The notes under the pieces: model-generated
Databases searched by the model: none
What the model saw: the letters and a program-made list of their open reading frames with translations, nothing else
Told to the model about the DNA's origin: nothing
Position numbers and translations under genes: made by a program
Shown: one piece after another, positions 33,949 through 38,300 of the stretch
Layout: each line of letters begins with the position of its first letter
How positions within the stretch are numbered: the first letter of the stretch is position 1
DNA from: an uncultured Geobacteraceae bacterium
GTDB lineage: Bacteria > Desulfobacterota > Desulfuromonadia > Geobacterales > Pseudopelobacteraceae
DNA length: 38,300 nt
Direction of reading: 5' to 3'
Assembly (NCBI GenBank): GCA_903862245.1
Contig: CAIOXL010000187.1
Coordinates: 1 to 38,300 of the forward strand

Positions 33949-34068
33949 AAAAAATATAATGGGTTTATAAATATTTTTATTTCACTGTATTGAGTAATGA
34001 AAATAGGTACCTGACTTACTTCACAATGCCTCTGGTTTTCGAAGCAACACCACGTGTTTACGACGTTT

Positions 34069-34086
34069 GTTGACGTTGTTGTAAAT
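34069..34086 (+). promoter_or_regulatory. Candidate operator E upstream of merR
   Basis: GTTGACGTTGTTGTAAAT keeps the half-site GTTGACGTT fully and the other half partly. A plus-strand promoter TTGACA (34094-34099) - 17 bp - TAATAA (34117-34122) lies just downstream, so binding here could autoregulate merR. Confidence 0.45.
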
Positions 34087-34159
34087 TGTCTTATTGACAA
34101 AACGATTATTCGGACATAATAACTGGTAACATAATGGAGAGATAACTCGAGGCGGGTGT

Positions 34160-34564
34160 ATGACAAAAACAGAAGAAAACAGCCAAATAATCGCCATAGG
34201 CGACCTTGCAAAGAGCATCGGGCTGACCACACGAACGCTCAGATACTGGGAAGAGGTCGGCATAATTGAAACAGAGGAACGTGCCGGCGGTGCAATCAGG
34301 GGGTATTCGCCCTATTACGTACGGCGCATTAAATTTATCATGAAGCTGAAGGACCTTGGCCTGACCATCAGGGAAATGCAGGACCTGTACGTGGCGTATG
34401 GCGAAGCAAAAGAGACCGACCAGATGATACCAAAACTTGTCGGTATTCTGGACCGGCATGCGCAGCTGGTTGACGAAAAGATTATGAAGCTGCATTCCCT
34501 GAAAAATGACATTATCGAATACCGGCAGAGAATAGCCGCCAAATATTCTGCCAGCAACGGCTAA
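34160..34564 (+). CDS. MerR-family transcriptional regulator
   Basis: 134 residues. The winged HTH is AIGDLAKSIGLTTRTLRYWE (about residues 14-33), followed by EVGIIETEERAGGAIRGYSP and RIKFIMKLKDLGLTIREMQD. The C-terminal part (about 85-125) is a dimerisation coiled coil. There are no Cys residues, so it is not a metal or redox sensor of the classic type. An acyl-CoA or organic-acid effector is likely by analogy with MerR-type LiuR. It is divergent from DUF485-actP and close to identical operators at four catabolic promoters. Because these sites cover the -35 of promoters with 17-18 bp spacers, repression is more likely than classic MerR activation. Confidence 0.85.
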   Translation: MTKTEENSQIIAIGDLAKSIGLTTRTLRYWEEVGIIETEERAGGAIRGYSPYYVRRIKFIMKLKDLGLTIREMQDLYVAYGEAKETDQMIPKLVGILDRHAQLVDEKIMKLHSLKNDIIEYRQRIAAKYSASNG

Positions 34565-34717
34565 CACCGCAACGCACGGCGTACCTTTGCAGACAGGCGA
34601 TGCGGCCGCATCTGCCAGAAACAGCTTGTGTTTACTGGACGTACTGGGTAATCTTGGCCGCAGCAGGGAATAATGCTCCCGGCTGAAACGGCATCATACA
34701 TAAGGAGGAGTGCGCAG

Positions 34718-35125
34718 ATGATGACAAAAGAGGAAGCACGGGAGTTCACAAACCGATGGCTGCCGAAATGGACCGGGAACAAGCCGGAAGAACTTCTGGC
34801 ATTCTACGCGGACGACGCTTTTTTTCTGGATCCGGGGCGCCCGCTGGGAATCAAGGGGAAAGAGGCTCTCTTTGCCTACTTCACCAACGTGCTCAGCCAT
34901 AACCCGACCTGGGTCTGGAGTCAGGTTGAACCGATTCCGATCGAAGGCGGCTTTCTGAACAAGCTGGCGGCACACATCCCGGTGGGAGATATAGTGGTGG
35001 AGTGTGTGGGACTCTGTTTCCTGCAGTTTAATGATGAGGGGAAAATCAAACGGAATGAAATCTATTTTGACCGAACTGAGCTGATCAGGGAAATCAACAA
35101 ATATCGTCAGTCATTTGCGCATTAA
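34718..35125 (+). CDS. SnoaL/NTF2-like protein
   Basis: 135 residues from ATG 34718, 7 nt after AGGAGGAG (an earlier in-frame ATG at 34673 is not supported). The NTF2-like cone fold is suggested by FTNRWLPKWTGNKPEELLAF, then YADDAFFLDPGRPLGIKGKE and ALFAYFTNVLSHNPTW, ending in IYFDRTELIREI. Such proteins act as small isomerases, hydrolases or ligand carriers. No catalytic residues can be assigned. It stands between merR and the convergent selenium operon, and could be co-transcribed with merR (153-bp gap). Confidence 0.75.
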   Translation: MMTKEEAREFTNRWLPKWTGNKPEELLAFYADDAFFLDPGRPLGIKGKEALFAYFTNVLSHNPTWVWSQVEPIPIEGGFLNKLAAHIPVGDIVVECVGLCFLQFNDEGKIKRNEIYFDRTELIREINKYRQSFAH

Positions 35126-35138
35126 TGCGTCTGCGGTT

Positions 35139-35174
35139 CGGCCGTCCGGGGAGAGGAGATTCCTCGGACGGCCG
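35139..35174. terminator. Hairpin between convergent genes
   Basis: CGGCCGTCCG (35139-35148) pairs with CGGACGGCCG (35165-35174); the loop can pair further (AGAGGA/TCCT). It lies between the convergent SnoaL-like and selU stops. No T-tract follows on either strand, so it is a hairpin of likely but unproven terminator role. Confidence 0.55.
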
Positions 35175-35179
35175 CCCGC

Positions 35180-36202
35180 TTACCCCCGTGTTCTCCAGAA
35201 TTTTCCCAGTTCCTCTTCCGCCCGCCGAAAATCTTCCAGATCAAGCTCCAGGTCCGGCGTCCAGGGGCGGTGTTTGTAGTACATCTTATCGTAATACCCT
35301 TCAATAAGACCCCGGGCAACTCCAGCCACATCCCACCCTTCAATCATGCTTTTCAGCTCGGCATACCGGACAGACGGAAGTTTTTTTCTGATCCTTTCAA
35401 GCGCCTCCAGCATTGCCTCCCGGTATTCGGGACGTGCGTACTCGGCGGTAAGCCGCTCCACACGGGTGTCAAGTGCTGCATGACACCAGACTTTGCAGCT
35501 TTCCGCCATGTTCCGGTACAGATTTCCCGGGAGGGAATATTTCCCGATGCGCTGACTTTCCCCCTCCAGCACAATCGCCCTGTCTGCCGGCAGGCGCCGG
35601 AACGTATCCCACAACGTGGTTTCAAAATATTTCTGGGAAACGTTCTGCTCCAGCCCGAGAGCGCCGAAAGCGGAGCCCCTGTGGCAGGCGAGCCCCTCAA
35701 GATCAACCGTTGCCCAACATGCAGGGTCAAGACCGTTGATGAACGTGGTTTTTCCGGTGCCGGTCATACCGTGCATGACAATCAGGCGGGCGGGGAAGTC
35801 GCACCGTTCAAAATAATCAATGACATGGGCGCGAAACGTTTTATAACCGCCCACAAGCTGTCCGACCGACGTGCCGCACATTTCCACCAGCATGGCAACG
35901 GAGAGGCTGCGCAGCCCCCCGCGCCAGCAGTAGACAACAATCGGGCGACCATCTGCCAGGGCAAGAATCCGGTCAACCATGTGGTAAAACCGGGGGCAGG
36001 AGAGTTCCAGCCCCCGCCGTCTGGCCTCGACCGGCCCGATTTTTTTATAGACCGTGCCCACCTCCGCCCGCTCTTCGTTGGTGAGAAGGGGTACGTTGTG
36101 GGCGCCGGGAAGGTGATCCTCCGCAAACTCCAGCGGAGTTCTCACATCAATGAGGCAGTGGCTGTCAATAAGCTGGGGGGTAAACGGAATTTTAGCCGGC
36201 AT
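35180..36202 (-). CDS. selU: tRNA 2-selenouridine synthase
   Basis: 340 residues. The N-terminal rhodanese domain holds the catalytic Cys92 in VVYCWRGGLRS. The C-terminal P-loop domain has GMTGTGKTT (145-153) followed by FINGLDPACWATVDLEGLAC and HRGSAFG, the MnmH/SelU pattern. It exchanges sulfur for selenium in 2-thiouridine at tRNA wobble position 34, using selenophosphate, via a geranylated intermediate in known enzymes. It is the last gene of selD-yedF-selU. GGAGAA precedes the ATG by 8 nt. Confidence 0.93.
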   Translation of the reverse strand: MPAKIPFTPQLIDSHCLIDVRTPLEFAEDHLPGAHNVPLLTNEERAEVGTVYKKIGPVEARRRGLELSCPRFYHMVDRILALADGRPIVVYCWRGGLRSLSVAMLVEMCGTSVGQLVGGYKTFRAHVIDYFERCDFPARLIVMHGMTGTGKTTFINGLDPACWATVDLEGLACHRGSAFGALGLEQNVSQKYFETTLWDTFRRLPADRAIVLEGESQRIGKYSLPGNLYRNMAESCKVWCHAALDTRVERLTAEYARPEYREAMLEALERIRKKLPSVRYAELKSMIEGWDVAGVARGLIEGYYDKMYYKHRPWTPDLELDLEDFRRAEEELGKFWRTRG

Positions 36203-36236
36203 TATGACTGTTCTCCAGGAACTCTATCCCGCAGCA

Positions 36237-36851
36237 TCAGAGCGTCACAACACTGCCAGCGTCCTTCATACCGGTAACTATTTCCAGCATGTTGGTAACC
36301 TCGCCAACCTGCAGTTTATCCAGAATATGGAAGTACGCCAGGCAGGCTCCGCACGCCGAAACGTGAACACCGTTCGCCGCCAGTTCCTGTAAAACAGGCA
36401 CCGCTTCAGACCCCTCTGCCGTGAAGCTGACGCCGCTGTTGACAAAAACAACGCGCCAGAGATCCGGCCCCATCTCTTTCAGGGTTTTAAGAAAATTAAA
36501 CATCAGCATATCGCCCAGACCATCATCACCATGGCCCATGTGAGTGGACGTCACCAGCACCATGATTTTCCCTGCTCCGGTCTCCGGCTTCTGCGCTGCG
36601 CCCGGCACGAAAGCCGCTGCGGGGACGCCGACACCCTCCCCTCTCGTACCGACAATCCGAAACTCACTTCCCTGCACTTCAAAGTGGACCCGGTAATTTT
36701 GATGTTCCAGAAAGCGGCTGACATTCTGCCGGGCGGCATCATTATCCACGCGCACCGCTATGGTGTCAGGGGTCTCATTGCTGAGCAGATCCCTCACCTG
36801 CAGCACCGGAGCGGGGCAGGACAGACCGCGACAATCCAATTCGTTTACCAC
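36237..36851 (-). CDS. yedF: Selenium metabolism protein YedF
   Basis: 204 residues from a GTG start, 5 nt after GGGAGG. The N-terminal TusA/SirA-like domain has CRGLSCPAPVLQVRDLL with Cys12 in the CPxP motif. The C-terminal DsrE-like half begins IMVLVTSTHMGHGDDGLGDM and has CGACLAYFHILDKL near the end. The YedF family accompanies selD in many genomes and is thought to deliver selenium, but its exact reaction is unknown. It lies between selD (18 nt) and selU (34 nt). Confidence 0.9.
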   Translation of the reverse strand: MVNELDCRGLSCPAPVLQVRDLLSNETPDTIAVRVDNDAARQNVSRFLEHQNYRVHFEVQGSEFRIVGTRGEGVGVPAAAFVPGAAQKPETGAGKIMVLVTSTHMGHGDDGLGDMLMFNFLKTLKEMGPDLWRVVFVNSGVSFTAEGSEAVPVLQELAANGVHVSACGACLAYFHILDKLQVGEVTNMLEIVTGMKDAGSVVTL

Positions 36852-36869
36852 GCAAACCTCCCGTTTTGG

Positions 36870-37916
36870 TTATTCCACAATAATCCGCTCAACCGGTTCG
36901 GCAACCACTTCACCGACAATCACAGCGGCTTCGACCCCGTTCGCCCGCAGGGCATCAACCAGCCGCTCCGCAGCATCAGCCGAAACCGCGATCAGCAGCC
37001 CCCCGGAGGTTTGGGGATCAAACAGCAGATCCTGCACGCTCCGGGCTACTTCGGGGGCAAAATCAACGAACGGGCCGCGAAAGCTCCTGTTGTTGTAGGC
37101 ACCGGCAGGTATCAGCCCCATGGCCGCCCACTCCAGTGCCTCCGGGTATATCGGCACATCAGCCCCCCTGATGCGCACCCCATGGCCGGAGTCCACCACC
37201 ATCTCGGCCAGGTGTCCCAGAAAACCGAACCCGGTAATATCCGTACAGGCGTGAACCGGAAAATCCCGCATAACCAGCGCGGCAGCCCGGTTCAAGGTCG
37301 CCATCGCCCTCGTTACCCTGTCCGTCACTCCCCGGCCGGCGAGCCCCGCTTTGATAGCGGTGGCCACGATCCCCGTACCAATCGGTTTTGTCAGAACAAG
37401 GCAATCGCCGCACTGCAGGTTCCGTTTGGTCAGAATCCGGTCAGGGTGGATGTAGCCGGTCACCGAAAGACCATACTTCAACTCACTGTCCTCCACGGTG
37501 TGGCCGCCGACCAGAACGACCCCCGCTTCCCGCATCTTGTCCAGCCCCCCCTCAATGACCAGGCGCAGCACAGAGATATCCATGGTTTTGGCAGGAAAGG
37601 CGACAATATTCATGGCTGTCTTCGGCGTCCCCCCCATGGCATAGACATCACTCAGGGCATTGGCAGCGGCAATCTGGCCGAAACTGTAGGGGTCATCGAC
37701 CATGGGCGGAAAGAAATCAATCGTCTGAACCAGGGCAAGATCATCCGAAACCCGGTAGACTCCGGCATCATCGGCACGGTCCAGACCAACAAGGAGGTTC
37801 GGGTCCACCGGCAGATCGAGGCCGCACAGCGCCCGGTCCAGTTCTCCGGGAGAAAGTTTGGCGGCACAGCCTGCGCCCTTGACGGTCTGTGTAAGTCGTA
37901 CGGTTTCGCTGGTCAC
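36870..37916 (-). CDS. selD: Selenide, water dikinase (Cys form)
   Basis: 348 residues when started at GTG 37916. This puts the active-site pair at Cys17 and Lys20 (KGAGCAAK), the E. coli numbering, which confirms the start; the frame runs 46 codons further without support. GLDRADDAGVYRV, DFFPPMVDDPYSFGQIAAAN and ALSDVYAMGGTP bind Mg-ATP. The codon is TGT, so this is the Cys rather than the selenocysteine form. It makes selenophosphate from selenide and ATP, feeding SelU and possibly selenoproteins. AGGAG lies 10 nt upstream. Confidence 0.95.
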   Translation of the reverse strand: MTSETVRLTQTVKGAGCAAKLSPGELDRALCGLDLPVDPNLLVGLDRADDAGVYRVSDDLALVQTIDFFPPMVDDPYSFGQIAAANALSDVYAMGGTPKTAMNIVAFPAKTMDISVLRLVIEGGLDKMREAGVVLVGGHTVEDSELKYGLSVTGYIHPDRILTKRNLQCGDCLVLTKPIGTGIVATAIKAGLAGRGVTDRVTRAMATLNRAAALVMRDFPVHACTDITGFGFLGHLAEMVVDSGHGVRIRGADVPIYPEALEWAAMGLIPAGAYNNRSFRGPFVDFAPEVARSVQDLLFDPQTSGGLLIAVSADAAERLVDALRANGVEAAVIVGEVVAEPVERIIVE

Positions 37917-38169
37917 AGCACAGAATCTCCTGATGATGGTTTTCGTTCGGGGTGGCACTGTAACCGAAAATACGGCCACTGTCCACCATGGGCGCACCTC
38001 GCTGTTCACGTTACCAAAGAGCGTGCAGGGTCGCCGGCGGCTCGCCACAGGCAATCGGTTTTCAGCTCAGCACAAAACGCGCTTGTTATTGTTAAAAAAT
38101 GATGCCCTCGCACAAAGGTCAAAGTTAACATAAGTATCTAATATTATTTAGTTATATGTGATTTTTTCC
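37917..38169. other. Intergenic region, selD to transposase
   Basis: About 300 bp separates selD from the next start. The part from about 38090 is strongly A/T-rich and may include the left end of the insertion sequence. Long plus-strand frames over selD have no coding support. No clear selD promoter is assigned. Confidence 0.4.
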
Positions 38170-38198
38170 TTGATTCGCTGCTTGTTTTGTGGTACATT
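38170..38198 (+). promoter_or_regulatory. Promoter of edge transposase
   Basis: TTGATT (38170-38175) and TACATT (38193-38198) are 17 bp apart. The start is predicted near 38205, 28 nt before the transposase ATG. Confidence 0.5.
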
Positions 38199-38232
38199 TC
38201 CCCTGTTAATTCATTCTGTTATGGGGAAATTC

Positions 38233-38300
38233 ATGATTCACATCAAAGACCACAAACAGCGCGACATGTTCAATCCGTTTGCGCATCTCGGCCCGAAGCG
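38233..38300 (+). CDS. Transposase, N-terminal part cut by window edge
   Basis: 22 codons are visible: MIHIKDHKQRDMFNPFAHLG followed by PK and an incomplete codon. The pattern MF(N/D)P(F/W)xHLGPK(R) opens many IS1182/IS5-type DDE transposases. An in-frame ATG also occurs at 38221; 38233 is chosen because GGGGA lies 5 nt upstream of it. Whether the element is intact cannot be told here. Confidence 0.6.
   Translation, partial: MIHIKDHKQRDMFNPFAHLGPK

Noticed and set aside
34590-34620. Palindrome GATGCGGCCGCATC after merR
   Set aside because: Self-complementary without a loop or T-tract; chance or a weak hairpin, not enough for a terminator call.
36869-38054. Possible selenocysteine codon in selD
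   Set aside because: The active-site codon is TGT (Cys17), so no TGA readthrough or SECIS is needed.
36531-38102. 523-residue plus-strand open frame across yedF and selD
   Set aside because: It overlaps two well-supported selenium genes on the other strand and its translation is low-complexity Gly/His/Arg-rich with no domain.

Overview
The window looks like a chromosomal segment of a Geobacter/Pelobacter-type deltaproteobacterium (Desulfuromonadales). This rests on the gene repertoire: a membrane Etf:quinone FeS oxidoreductase beside etfBA, a fused isobutyryl-CoA mutase, a ferredoxin-dependent 2-oxoacid oxidoreductase, ActP with DUF485, DUF2889/DUF2786/DUF3108 proteins, sigma-54 promoters and a selenium operon. 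It is inferred from gene content, not from a database match.

Layout. (1) 1-3.2 kb: an EF-hand ORF beside an attC-like palindrome, an HU gene, two gas-vesicle gvpA genes encoding identical proteins with a coiled-coil gene between them under a sigma-54 promoter, a PaaI thioesterase and a DUF985 cupin. (2) 3.3-7.3 kb: a graveyard on the 3' side of tRNA-Ser(CGA). It holds pieces of an ATC-hydrolase-like gene, an AbiEii toxin gene split by an internally deleted IS21 element, and Fic, isochorismatase, inositol monophosphatase and HipA/YjjJ-like genes, with a few small or AT-rich intact genes between them. (3) 7.4-10.4 kb: tRNA-Ser, DUF2786, a secreted Lys/Ala-rich peptide with a sigma-54 promoter, a DUF3108 protein and tRNA-Gln(CTG). 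(4) 10.4-34.6 kb: a catabolic superlocus, nearly all on the minus strand. (5) 34.7-38.1 kb: a SnoaL-like protein, then selD-yedF-selU. (6) The right edge holds the first codons of a transposase.

The superlocus can be read as one pathway. The 2-oxoacid:ferredoxin oxidoreductase (korDABC/vor type) would make acyl-CoAs from 2-oxoacids. A class I CoA-transferase (gctAB-like) would activate free acids. An AMACR-type racemase and an acyl-CoA dehydrogenase suit 2-methyl-branched acyl-CoAs. IcmF interconverts isobutyryl-CoA and butyryl-CoA, and Bcd-Crt-Hbd-Thl take butyryl-CoA to acetyl-CoA. Electrons from the dehydrogenases pass through EtfAB to a membrane FeS/heme oxidoreductase and the quinone pool. 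ActP/DUF485 handles acetate or short-chain acid uptake.

The main discovery is regulatory. Four minus-strand promoters in this superlocus (thl-hbd-crt-bcd; FeS-etfBA-caiB-acd-gctAB; DUF6125-icmF; DUF485-actP) each carry an 18-bp imperfect palindrome in the same place, over the -35 box and the upstream part of the spacer. Weaker copies precede merR itself and korDABC. The divergently transcribed MerR-family gene at 34160 is the obvious candidate regulator, which would make this a local short- and branched-chain acyl-CoA regulon.
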